A stretch of 64,000 nucleotides of DNA, taken from Trichoplax sp. H2 (taxonomy: Eukaryota > Placozoa > Uniplacotomia > Trichoplacea). The stretch covers positions 496,001 through 560,000 of the forward strand of contig NOWV01000034.1 in NCBI GenBank assembly GCA_003344405.1, given 5' to 3'. The notes beneath the pieces are model-generated. The model searched no databases. It was given only the letters and a program-made list of their open reading frames with translations, and was not told where the DNA came from. Positions 27,701 to 38,040 of the stretch are shown one piece after another. Both the position numbers and the translations under genes were made by a program. The first letter of the stretch is position 1. Each line of letters opens with the position of its first letter.

Positions 27701-30700
27701 AACAGGATATATTTGATTCTTATTTGGATGGTGGTGCCATTATGGAAGCCGTCGCTCAAGTCTTAGCTGATTTGGAAGACAAAACTGCCAAAGCCAAAGT
27801 GGCTCTAGACACGAAGAATAAAATGCAAAAGTCAAATAAAGTAAAAGACGATCTAAAGAAGGTAAAAGTCTGGTTGTGTATAAAACGATATTTTCACAGA
27901 TTTGAAATATTTTTGAGGATTAAATAAGTTCTGTATCACAATATGAACTTTCACACAACATCGTTAGCGACGGACTATGAAATATTAAAACTACTTTCAA
28001 TTCTATTACGTTAAAGGCCCTACAAAACGTTCATGATCTTGATGAAGAAGTTGGGAAAGTGTCGATGGGAGAAGATTCTAGCAGTGTTGAAAAGGAACAA
28101 GAAAAATTGAAAGGATACAAATTTAAATTATCGGTATAGTCTATTCTTGTTGAAAATTGTTTCATCTAAATTGCATAACTGTGGTAAAGGCTGTATGTTA
28201 GATGTAAGTGTGAAGTAACGGAATATTCTTTTCCTATACACCAACAGCAATTGAAACAACAAGTTGAAAAGTGTGCCAAAGATTGTACCAATGTTAGCGC
28301 AGGAGATGTTAATAGACTTCTAGATGATGCAAGGGATACATGCAATATCTTAGCTAAGAACTTATCATCATGCGAGTCTATGCTTGGATATGCAAAAGAA
28401 TTCTTCTTATCTGCTGAAGAGGTTGTTCAATACCTACAGATTGTATTAATATATACTATATGATTTTCTTTTAATCACACTGAATTAGTGCATATTATGA
28501 TTACTAAAGATAGTTTGATCAATAAGGTGTTAGCGTTAATCACAGTACTAAATGCATATTTGTTGCCATTTTGAAATTAGTATGAAAAATTAGTAGAGAA
28601 ATCAAGGGAAATGATTAGAGGAAAACCTAAAACGACCGATCTACAACATGCTAAATCAATTATTTCTACCAGCGAATCGGCATTCCAAAAATTAGCTACG
28701 GCTTATGATAAAGTCTGTGATAATCACGCACAACTATGCGAATCGGTTAATTATTATCAAGAGCAACCAAATTCATTAGAACTGATTACTGATGGTATTC
28801 AACAATTGGCTGAAGACTTTACGCTGCACCATGAAGAAATCTCTGAAAAATGGAGTGATTACCATAAAGAGCTGGAAGCAAGTCTTGAAGTTAGTGCATT
28901 GGAACAAGTCTTGGACAAGGTTAGATAAAATAAACACCTTCGGTTAGACAACTAAAGTATTAAAACTTTGATTGGCTATAGTACAAAAATTGATTATGTT
29001 ATGGGGGGATTCATAGTTTTCAGTTAACTTGATGAAATGGCAGCGGTATTCAGTATTAAGCTGCAAAACTACTTTCTTGTCCTCTCGGTTGATTTGAAAA
29101 AAACAATATACTTTAATTTATTGCCGTATTTAACAAGAATTAATCATTTTAGCCATGCCCGCTCATTTGATAAAAGAGTAAATTATACTTATTCCTAAGA
29201 TAGAAATAAGGCTAGATCATCTAAAAAATGATCCTTGAAAGTTTGACCGCTAATTTTCAATTCAATAATTAGATTCGCACCCAAATCGATGCATTAGACA
29301 GCAGCATCAGTCAGAAGGAGAAAGTATTAATCTCGACATTACATGCTTGCAAGCGTGCCCGAAACGAATTTGAACAGTTTCAAGAAGAAATTAAGGTAAT
29401 CTATAGTATACGGTATAAATTATGTTTTCATGAATTCAATCATTTCCTATTTTATTTAATTATTATAAAACTGCGGTAGAGACGAAGTTGCCGATTTTAC
29501 TATATGTTATACCGTAGTTATAGAGTTGCTATTTGATAAGCTATCAAAATCTTTCTGAAGGTACTAAGTTATAAAATGCTCATTTTGGTCCTAGGAAACT
29601 GAAAAAAATGTAGAGCGCTTAACTGATATGGCCGCTGATCTAGAAACTTCTAATGCTGATAAAGCTGAAGAAATTGACACTAAAGCTGAGGACTTGGAGA
29701 AACGATGGCAAGAATTTATTGCGCGTGCTGAAAAGTATAATTTTACACTATCACTCCTCAGTCAATTCTATGAATATTGCAATGAGGTTAGTTGAGCAAT
29801 TTCCAACATCTACTGAGTCTAAATCTCTTAGATACTTACGACTGTACTCGATAAATGCAATATAATTTTAAATTATGGTGATCTTATTGAAGTTATAGTA
29901 TATTATATCTTGAGTGTCCTATATTGCTGTTAAGATAGAGTAGTAGTATAGAGTTAGGAAGATATCCTGGTTTCACTTTGTAATTCGAGATGTGAATTTT
30001 AGGATGATTACCGTTAGTGTTTATACAAACGATATTAGTGTCGATAATAGTTTTGTTAAATCAACTATTACGTAGTGCAGGAACTAATGTCAATCCTTTT
30101 TTACGCAAATTGTAAACTTTCTAAATCGATATTTACTCTCTTGACTGGTTAACTTTGGTAGGGAGATAAATGGATAAGAGATACTAAAAAAATGATTGAT
30201 GATTTTGGAGATAAAATCCCCAAAAGGCCTGGTCGAATTGAAGCTACCAAGATGCTAACAGAATTGATGAATAGAATTCAAACTGAAGAGATTGAAACAT
30301 TGTTCATAGATATTGAAATTTTGGCCAAATATGTTGATGTTAAACCGGCTACTGACAAAGCAGGTACACTGTCAAAGAGATATAACGAAATTAAGCGAGA
30401 TGGTGATAATTTACGACAGCAATTGGAACTCTTAAAGGAAGGGAAAATTAGAGGGCTATGGAAACTAACATCAGCTGCTAAAAATAAGGTCAGTAAATGG
30501 CTATGGTATTCTTTACATACAGTAGACTGATTTTACCCCAATATGATGATAGCATGTTTAACTTGACATCCTAACATTGGCGTTTTACAGGCAAACGGGA
30601 TAGAAGATCAGGATGCAGATGCAAACAATGAGGATATTCCAAAACGTGAGAGATCTCCATCCAATGCTGTAAAAGATTTATTGGAAGCAGATCCTGCCTT

Positions 30701-33197
30701 TAAATCACCCAAAATGATAAGGAAGCGGCCTGGTCGAAAAGGGCGCTCTCTGCCAACGATATCTGAGACAGAAAGGAAAAATCTAGCTGAAAAGATCGGC
30801 CCGGGAGGAAAGAAATTGCGAAGGATTGCCTCTGATTCTCTAAATAATTCTCGCAATTCTAACCCTGGTAATTCACCTAAAATCGATATCAGCAACAACA
30901 CTATTCCGGAGGTAGATGATGTCGATGGTGCTGAAAAGGAAGCTCCAAAGTTTGTAAAGCCACCACCACGTATTTCATCATCGTCGCTCAATAAAACTTC
31001 AGCTAGTAAGCCATCCGATGATCAACCAGATTCGCCGAGAAGATCAATCATTAATACCAACGGAAGAGGTTCATCGAATCTCAAATCACCTACAAGCTGG
31101 AATTCATCGCCCTCTACGTCGCTTGGTAGTCTGCCAGAATCGAGTCAAAAATCTTCGCCGGCCACATCCGTTAGTAGCAAACCACAAACCGATTTAAGAA
31201 CAAATCGTCGAGTTTCATCATCTACAATGATCAGCCCTAGGTCTGAAACAAACGATAAACCAAATCAGAGATTTTCACGTTTGACATCGAATAATGCACC
31301 AGAAGATGACAAACCAAGCCAGAAACTATCGCGTCTGGCATCCAACAATGCATCAACAGATGATAAACCAAGCCAGAGAGCATCGCGTTTAATATCCAGT
31401 AATATATCAGCAGATGACAAACCGAGCCAGAGAGCATCGCGTTTAACATCCAGTAATGCATCAGCAGATGACAAACTAAGCCAAAGGCCATCGCGCTTAA
31501 CATCCAGCAATACATCAGCATCAGCAGATGATAAACCAAGCCAGAGGTCATTGCGTTTAACATCCAGCAAATCATCAACAGATGATAAACCAAACCAGAA
31601 ACCATCGCGCCTGATATCGAGTAATGGATCAGCAGATGATAAACCAAGCCAGAGACCTTCACGCATTTCATCAAGTAATGCATCGGATAGTAAATCAAGC
31701 CAGAAACCTTCACGCTTTCCATCAAGTAATGCATCAGATGATAAACCAAGCCAGAGACCTTCACGTTTTTCATCAAGTAATGCATCGGATAATAATTCAA
31801 GCCAGACGCCTTCACGTTTTTCATCAAGTAATGCATCAGATGATAAACCAAGTCAGAGACCTTCACGTTTTTCATCAAGTATTGCATTGGATAGTAAATC
31901 AAGCCAGAGACCTTCACCCTCTCCATCAAGTAATGCATCAGATGATAAACCAAGCCAGAGACCTTCACGTTTTTCATCAAGTATTGCATCCGATAGTAAA
32001 TCAAGCCAGAGACCTTCACGCTCTCCATCAAGTAATGCATCAGATGATAAGCCAAGCCAGAGACCTTCACGTTTTTCATCAAGTAAAGCATCAGATGATA
32101 AACCAAGCCAGAGACCTTCACGTTTTTCACCAAGTAATGCATCGGATAGTAAATCAAGCCAGAGACCTTCACGCTCTCCATCAAGTAATGCATCAGATGA
32201 TAAACCAAACCAGAGACCTTCACGTTTTTCTTCAAGTAATACATCAGATGCTAAACAAAGCCAGAGACCTTCACGTTTTTCATCAAGTATTGCATCGGAT
32301 AGTAAATCAAGCCAGAGACCTTCACGCTCTCCATTAAGTAATGCATCAGATGATAAACCAAGCCAGAGACCTTCACGTTTTTCATCAAGTAAAGCATCAG
32401 ATGATAAACCAAGCCAGAGACCTTCACGTTTTTCATCAAGTATTGCATCGGATAGTAAATCAAGCCAGAGACCTTCACGCTCTCCATCAAGTAATGCATC
32501 AGATGATAAACCAAGCCAGAGACCTTCACGTTTTTCATCAAGTAAAGCATCAGATGATAAACCAAGCCAGAGACCTTCACGTTTTTCATCAAGTAATTCA
32601 TCAAATGATAAACCAAACACGAGACCTTTGCGCTTGACATCTAGCAAATCATCGTCGGAGGATAAGCCGAGCCCGTCCCCTACCAGTATTGAATCCAATG
32701 GTAATAAATCTACGAAAAGATCATCGCCTGTATCAGTTAGTAGTCGATCTCAGGTAGATGGTAATCTAGTTAAGAATTCGCCATCGATCCCTATGCGTAT
32801 CGCAAGCTCATCTACAAATCGTAATTCATTGTCGTCTGCACCTAATTCACAAAAGAATAATGATAACATTAGAAAACCTCCGGCACGAACTGTCTCTAAT
32901 GGTAGAATGAACAATGTTAATGCAACGTCTAAGCCCGTAACGCCAAACGCTAGTAATGAACCCCCTCGAAGGACGCCAATCACAAATAGTCGAAGAACAA
33001 GCGATAACAATCCTCCTGTTAGAAAATCATCGAATAGTGTACAAATTAAGAGAACACCATCGACGACATCGCCTGTATCTCCAGTTGCTCCCACTAGATC
33101 GGCACAAAATTCAACATCAAGGAATACTAATAACTCCGATCCAAATAAACGCAGGGTATCTGTAACAGCAAGGTCAAGGATTTCATCTAGCGATTAG
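9740..33197 (+). CDS. Trio/Kalirin-like Sec14-spectrin protein without RhoGEF domain, 29 exons, 2500 aa
   Basis: Exons read from splice sites: 9740-9848, 10304-10366, 10834-10951, 12471-12561, 15846-15953, 19199-19315, 21771-21898, 22275-22548, 23098-23220, 23359-23550, 23643-23820, 24010-24188, 24295-24414, 24534-24725, 24815-25180, 25335-25454, 25664-25855, 25946-26272, 26563-26685, 26820-27011, 27380-27535, 27706-27861, 28017-28133, 28248-28421, 28581-28919, 29273-29395, 29595-29786, 30162-30488, 30591-33197. All have AG/GT borders, matching phases and one open frame totalling 7503 nt. Residues ~45-202 resemble the Trio/Kalirin Sec14 domain (FLSGG.DKRGGP, GFTVIIDVRG, NWVEIRV). Residues ~203-1632 are about 13 spectrin repeats, including the GGHYAS segment shared with Trio. 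Residues 1633-2500 are a disordered Ser-rich tail. Trio-family proteins are cytosolic Rho activators and scaffolds; this one lacks DH-PH and SH3 modules, so a scaffold or cytoskeletal role is inferred. The start ATG has A at -3 and begins MSYFTSTDESD. The gene model is solid; the function is not. Confidence 0.85.
11390..12250 (+). repeat. Intronic degenerate tandem repeat with about 212-bp higher-order period (intron 3)
   Basis: A unit of about 65-75 bp combining 'ccttaaactctgtt', 'aaaatcaactagtgaaat' and 'gattcactcttacg' recurs across the intron. A longer block repeats at about 212 bp: the segment starting with 'ccttaagttttcagctatc' near 11693 reappears near 11893 in diverged form, and 'ttagactttgt' near 11831 reappears near 12042. 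This is a multimeric satellite-like structure inside an intron, with no coding signal. Confidence 0.65.
13516..13720 (+). repeat. Two-copy tandem duplication, about 105 bp (intron 4)
   Basis: The block containing 'aataataaatgtta', then 'gcgacg', then 'gtaat' is present near 13547-13573 and again near 13651-13681, with related flanks ('gatatttagtttt' versus 'gatatttaatttt'). It lies in the 3.3-kb intron between exons 4 and 5. Confidence 0.5.
14910..15560 (+). repeat. Degenerate tandem repeat, about 110 bp unit (intron 4)
   Basis: A unit with 'taggaaagtag', 'cgaagatattatc', 'actccatctcatcttaa' and 'aaataataa' starts near 14911, 15021 and 15131 and continues with weaker copies to about 15560. 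The last copies are rearranged and contain a second variant ('tttgcgaatatcataaa'). It lies just upstream of the isolated exon 5. Confidence 0.65.
16150..16910 (+). repeat. Degenerate tandem repeat, about 170-240 bp unit (intron 5)
   Basis: A unit with 'aaaataggattgtttgc', 'tcgtgagctta', 'ctttacaatatccatcga' and 'tttctgactgctttt' recurs with starts near 16172, 16413, 16583 and 16758. The spacer 'gatgaatc.gtcgtcg' precedes most copies. No open frame runs through it, and nothing suggests a transposase. Confidence 0.6.
16975..17470 (+). repeat. Degenerate tandem repeat, about 70 bp unit (intron 5)
   Basis: The unit 'aatcaatcgttt' plus 'tcattcaact', 'acgcatc' and 'atttatttcaaattcaata' recurs about six times at 60-100 bp spacing. 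A short AAT microsatellite (about 17324-17340) is embedded. It directly follows the previous array, so most of this 3.2-kb intron is repeat-derived. Confidence 0.6.
19540..19920 (+). repeat. Two-copy tandem duplication, about 140 bp (intron 6)
   Basis: Copies near 19628-19746 and 19768-19897 share, in order, an 'atcctatat/tcttatagg' start, 'gattatcgct', 'ctccat' and 'cgttc.g.ctccattt'. They are clearly related but heavily substituted. Confidence 0.5.
19960..21140 (+). repeat. Satellite-like array of about 75 bp monomers with about 290-300 bp higher-order repeat (intron 6)
   Basis: The core 'gtcgaagtagaaaataatcg' occurs about 16 times at 65-90 bp spacing between about 19995 and 21135. Blocks beginning at 20163, 20465 and 20754 are more alike to each other than neighbouring monomers are: the last two share 'aataccgatctttatgctta' and 'gttctaggctaatatcatca' at identical offsets, 289 bp apart. 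This is a four-monomer higher-order repeat, as in alphoid-type satellites, but inside an intron. Confidence 0.75.
21771..30488 (+). other. Exons 7-28: about 13 spectrin repeats in repeated exon cassettes
   Basis: These exons encode 1,430 residues of alpha-helical heptad-rich sequence with the Trp and Leu spacing of spectrin repeats, such as AWVKN, AWLQE and LLWIEE at exon starts. From exon 9 on, exon sizes repeat as about 120, 192 and 312-366 nt, six times (starting at exons 9, 13, 16, 19, 23 and 26). Each cassette totals 627-678 nt, or 209-226 residues, which is two spectrin repeats. In cassettes 1 and 4 the long third exon is split, into 178+179 and 156+156 nt. Nearly all junctions are phase 0. 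Exons 7 and 8 add one further repeat plus a linker. Confidence 0.8.
31281..32687 (+). repeat. Coding minisatellite, about 27 copies of a 51-54 bp unit
   Basis: In the last exon of the Trio-like gene (residues about 1863-2331), a 17-residue unit of type SSSNASDDKPSQRPSRF repeats about 27 times. The first seven copies are 18 residues long (54 bp) and more diverged; later copies are 17 residues (51 bp). Three variant units (FSSSIASDSK, SPSSNASDDK and FSSSKASDDK types) recur as a 153-bp triplet, indicating recent higher-order expansion. Each unit carries Ser next to Arg/Lys-Pro, so it is highly basic and phosphorylatable. Because 51 is divisible by 3, several other frames stay open across the array; those frames are artefacts. 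Confidence 0.9.
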
Positions 33198-35150
33198 CCA
33201 TAGGCTAAACCAATAATTTACTACATAAATATTATTAATCGATACTATCACTAGCAAATTGTTTTTATCTATCGGTATGATAAGATATCTAGTAGTAATA
33301 GTGTATGAGAAAACAATATTTTTTATGGTAAACACATAACAAGCGAATCGGCTTCGAAAATTACAATATTAGCATCTCTTTATATATGAATTCAATCAAT
33401 CTTGATCCTATTTTTTATGAAGTTAGGAAACTCTAAATAGCTATTTTTTTAATGTGTGATAAACCTATTTTTATTTAATGGTTGCAACGAATAGAAATTA
33501 TAAGACCTATTTCTGTATACAAGTTTGTATATTACGAAATCATGATATCGCTAATTCTATTGCAGTTAATCCTCACACTAATACAGTAAATGCTGATGGC
33601 TGTAAAAATTGTTTACTAGATAACAGCATAATAAAACTGTATTATTGCAGATTTTTGCAATAAAAATCTCTATTTAGCTAATAACTCTGCAACGCGGTCA
33701 GCAATAATTTCTACCTGATCTTGCCTTTTAGTGCTTTTCTACTACAAATCAAGAAAACAACTATTACATTACTATTGATAGCACAAGCCAATGTTTGGAT
33801 TGATGTAAGAACTTCCTCAACCTAGTCGTAGTGATACGAGGTTAATATCAAAGATTAGGCTACCACCTTTTTGGTCTTATGCACCATCTCTTATACTTTC
33901 ATTCAATTACGATTATTATTTAGTTTTGTTATACTTCTCATCGCCGTAGTGAATGCACTAAAGCTGAAGGTAAGAGTTAATTGGAGTTTGATTTTGGGTG
34001 CTATCAACAATTCTAAACAAGCGATTGCTTATTAGTCATAACTAGTCATTAATTTTCGTTCATTAATCGGCTAGCCAATACATAGCTTGAAAAGTAAACT
34101 TAATACTTAAAATTTCTTAAAGGATTGTCAAATCCAAAAATTAATACAGGCCACCATTAATACTAAAATATAGCTTTATTAACAGTGATATCAATAAAAT
34201 ATGGCAAAAATTGCATATTATGTATCTGTAAATAATTATATTAGGTGCCTTTATTATATTTCAGTATAATTGAGAAATAAATGACACTATATACACGTAT
34301 AGGCAATCTATAGTACATTAGCCATTTTAGATTGGTGGATACTCTCATTACTTTACATAAAAGGATATAAACAGGAATAGAAATGTTTCGTTAGCTAGAA
34401 ATGATTTAATATATGTAAATTTATCAGTAAATGCAAAGATATCAAATTATTAATGAATAAAAGCAGTTAGAATAAGATTCACATGGAAAAAGAGGAAAAA
34501 TTTTTAATTTTTCGCCAAAAAATACTTTTACATAGTCCTGTAGCCTCTTTAATTATTTGTATGGCAGTTAATTTAGTAAGTAGGTGTAGCCTTTCCATTT
34601 ACGATAAATTAAACGCTTGCTAACTAACACAACAACCGGGTAAGTAACTATCACTAGTACGTTAAATCTCCTTTTACATATAAATTATATATTCTCTCCA
34701 ATCTTTAAATTATTTAATATTAATTATAATTATAGAAGTTTCTAAATAGAAGGGAGGAATATTAAAACAGGCTTACATGAATAAATAGTGGTGCGCTGCC
34801 CCGTATTAAGATACAGCATAGCAACCCATTAAAGCATTATATAGAGTAACAGTTTGTTAGGCATGAAAGTATATAAGATATGCCTTCATCATACCACTAT
34901 ACAGCTTTGAAGTTAAATAATACTTCGATGGTTAAACTAAGTTAATAAAGTTTACATCAAGTTGCGATCGATCATCTAGCATAACTATGAGAATAAAGTC
35001 ATTAATCGTTAGAGCAACTGAATAAAAGAATATTATTGGAAAGTATTCACAACAAGATTAAATGCTCTAGAACAGTATTATTAGTTAAATGGCTATTTCC
35101 TACGTTCTTACTCCAATAAGACAGTTAAAGCTTTAAAGCAACTGAGTACT
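33198..35150. other. Intergenic region between the Trio-like gene and the P450 cluster
   Basis: I see no DH, PH or SH3-coding exon here, and no other exon that I can support. The open frame at 33478-33663 is AT-driven and unsupported. The region probably contains the 3' UTR of the Trio-like gene and the downstream flank of the minus-strand P450, which converge here. Confidence 0.6.
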
Positions 35151-36614
35151 CTACTTCTCTTTAATGCCTAAAGTTACCCCATTCGATGCAGATAACGTTA
35201 TTTTAGGCTCAACTCGTAAGGGAATTTCAGTTTCTTGTACTGGTTCAAACATCATATCTTGTAACACCTTCACCAATGCCATTTTAGCTTCCATAATTGC
35301 TTATCTCATTCCAATACAATTTCTAGGACCGTTGCCAAATGGAAGATGAGCAAATGGATGACGTTTAGCTTTTTCTTCTGGTGTAAATCGTTCTGGTATA
35401 AATTTTTTTGGATCTGGCCACAACTTTTCGTTATGATGGATACCATAAATTGGTATTGCAGCGACTACATCTTTTGGTATCAAGACACCACCGATCACAA
35501 TGTCATTTTTCGCAATTCTGTTTACAATATATGCTGGGGGATATATACGTAATGACTCGCTCAATACCATGTCTAGATATGGTAAACTGGAGACTAATTC
35601 AGAAGTGACCGTTGTGCCTTTTGGGCATTTTTCGTCAATTTCGTCAAGAAGACGTTGCTGGACATCTGGATTCAGAGCTAATAGGTAAGATGTATAAGCC
35701 AATGCACTAGCCGTTGTTTCATAACCAGCCAATAAAAAGATAAAAGACTGACTAATGATTTCTTCATCAGTTAATTTACCATTTTGACCAGCTTCGACTA
35801 ATAACTGCAGTAAATCGCGGCGATTTGTTAGACCTTGTTGTAAATTTTGACGCCTTTCTGCAATAATAGCTCTGCTAACACTGGCAATGTGATGAACGGA
35901 GTTTACTCTAGTTCGCATAAATTTACTGATATACGGATAAAGAGAAGGCATTATTGCACCTAAAGCCATCGCTAGATTTGAAGTACTAAAAAAACTAGCC
36001 GCTTGTTGTCTGATCTCCTGGCCCCTGACATCTGCAGTGACATGTACACCAAATGCAGTTGCCATAATAACTTCCATACTATATTCGCCATAAATTTTCC
36101 AAATGTTCGCTTTTCCTTGCTGCTTGTTTAAATTCATTAATTTATCGAATAAACTATCGCATGCACTGCTAATAATAGATTCTATTTGCTTCAATTTAGC
36201 AGCACTAAACGTTGGTATGAGCACATTCCGAACGCGTTTCCAGTCATCATCTGTGATTGCTAGGAGATTCTTGTGAAATGGTGGAGTAGGTGGTATAATA
36301 GGGAAGCGATTCGTGAAATTACTAAAATGCTTAACCATAATATCTTTTACCATCGGCAAATCGGATATAACCATTACAGGCCTCCTGCCAAATAGAAGAC
36401 CATACACTTTACCATATTTCTTAATGCAGTTAATTTGCTTCGATTCTTTACTGAATGCACTTCCAATCAAAATATAAGGTTTAGGTCCGGGAATATTTAG
36501 CTTCTTAAAATAGCGAAGAGGATGAATGAAATAATAGTGAAAAAGTAAAGTTAAAATTAACACTGCAGCTACCCAGGCAATTTGTTGTGGAGTAATATTA
36601 GCAAAAGTCCACAT
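35151..36614 (-). pseudogene. Cytochrome P450 (clan 3 type) with in-frame stop after the heme motif
   Basis: This is an intronless frame of 488 codons plus one internal stop. The chosen start (36612-36614, MWTFANIT) matches the N-termini of the two neighbouring P450s; an upstream in-frame ATG at 36714-36716 would add 34 residues. Visible are a membrane anchor (about residues 10-31), IPGPKP, the helix-C WKRVR, the I-helix AGYETT (about 296-301), ESLR (ExxR), PERF and the heme loop FGNGPRNCIGMR. The next codon is TAA (35301-35303) where both paralogues have TTA (Leu). After it, 49 codons (AIMEAKMALVKVLQ...) continue in frame to the normal TAG at 35151-35153 without further damage. Loss of the L-helix and C-terminal sheet should abolish function unless the stop is read through, or is an assembly error. 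Substrate is unknown. Confidence 0.85.
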
Positions 36615-37276
36615 AGCTGAAAAGAATAATATTAGCACGTCTATGATTACCTTTAAAACTAAGTGATAAAAGGTAAGCTCTAGGCTACTACATCGAAAAA
36701 GTACTTTAGTAAACAATGTTTCGTCGCAATAAAATGGCTACCGTTATATATTAAGTAAAGACTAATTATGAGCAGAGAATTTAGTCAGAGTCTGTGCGTC
36801 CACTGGTCTGTATTCACTGCCAAGGTCATAGAGTGTTTGCAGGCTAGACAATATGGAAACTGAACTAGATATAGCTAGGGACTACTCTAAAAATTTGCAA
36901 TTTTCTATAGTATTTACTAGCCAACTTGGGTCTGTTCTGGCATCCTGCAGTTTTATTGTATTATTATGGATAAATTGACTTTAAATAAACTCTATCTCTT
37001 ATGTATCCTACCTATATAAATGCTTAGTTATAGTGAATACAACTATATCCTTTTTTAATATTCAGTTCTACTGCTTTATTGCGCACGAAATTAATGTTTA
37101 ATAACGAGAAAAATTGAGACTATTGAGGTGAGTAATCTTATCTAAAACTATCGACTTGCCTTATCTTAGAAGCTCCTAGATTACACAATGTGATATGTCA
37201 CGTACACACCACACATAATTACGCCAATATATTCCTGAAATAAAATTTCAATATCAGAACTCGATACATCAAGAAA

Positions 37277-37327
37277 TTGATTATATCATAAGACATGATT
37301 TGTCAGCCTATCATGTCATATAATCAA
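37277..37327. repeat. Imperfect inverted repeat
   Basis: The left arm 'ttgattatat' plus 'gacatgat' (with a 5-base insertion between the parts) pairs with the right arm 'atcatgtcatataatcaa'. The loop is about 9-10 bases. It lies 20 bp from a second, longer hairpin. Confidence 0.7.
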
Positions 37328-37346
37328 CTATTGATTAACAGTAATA

Positions 37347-37445
37347 CAGTGTATTTGACCTTGATTCCGTAGAGATTTGTTTACGAATTGCGTCATGGCG
37401 TCATTGGTAAATAAATCTAAACGGAATCAATGTCAAATAGACTGT
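37347..37445. repeat. Long hairpin / MITE-like palindrome
   Basis: Two 38-base arms (37347-37384 and 37407-37444) match at 33 of 38 positions when one is reverse-complemented, with a 22-base loop. The ends read CAGTG.../...GACTG. An 'agtaata' word occurs just outside both ends, but it is directly adjacent only on the left. There is no coding capacity. A small non-autonomous transposon or a structured regulatory element are both possible. Confidence 0.75.
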
Positions 37446-38040
37446 GTAGTAATATCTCAGGTAGATGGACAAAGATTGTAGAGATAGAGAAAAGATTTTT
37501 ATTAAAGAAGCAGATATACCTAGCTAGCAGAGATCAATTTAGCATCACGTAATGAAATTAATTATACTCAATTATAGAGGAAAATAGCTGTATCTTTTGT
37601 ACAGTTTATTAGTTCCATCTACTTATGCTTTTAGAACAGACCTGTCTATAAAGATGAACGATTACCGGTACTTTACCTGTATATCTTATTTATTCTAGTA
37701 TAGTAAACATTTGGATTTATAATTCATTCTTAACTATCATAACACACCTACAGAGGGACAGCTGCCATACAGTAAAAAGTGAAATCGAACTTTTCTTACT
37801 CTGTACAGCCGCCTGTTTGCTATAATGTTCAGTATAAGCAGTAGGACTGTAACAGCATCTGCATTGGTCCACCTAAACTCCATCTTGAATTCATTGTCAT
37901 AGCTACCGGTAAGCATTCTTTTAGCCAACTATAGTATCAATACACTCGTTGCATGCTTACCATATGATTGCATCATTAATAAAGTTATCATAGTTAGTTT
38001 CCAAGCATTTTTCTACAAAAGTATCCACACCCAAGATATC

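Larger units (their letters stand above)
36615..38040. other. Divergent intergenic region between two P450 genes
   Basis: This region separates the minus-strand P450 from the first plus-strand P450, so it should hold both promoters. No TATA box is convincing for either. It contains two adjacent hairpin-forming inverted repeats (37277-37327 and 37347-37445). The open frame at 37737-37928 on the minus strand is unsupported. Immediately upstream of the chosen minus-strand ATG lies a splice-acceptor-like 'attcttttcag', which would allow a 5' UTR intron. Confidence 0.5.

Noticed and set aside
31237-32698. Several long open frames on both strands overlapping the last exon of the Trio-like gene
   Set aside because: They arise because the repeat unit is 51 bp, so any frame free of stops in one unit stays open across the array. 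Only the frame joined to exon 28 has a splice acceptor and continues outside the repeat.
33198-35150. Search for DH, PH or SH3 exons that would complete a Trio protein
   Set aside because: No splice-bounded frame with these domains was found before the convergent P450. The upstream frame already ends at a stop at 33195-33197.
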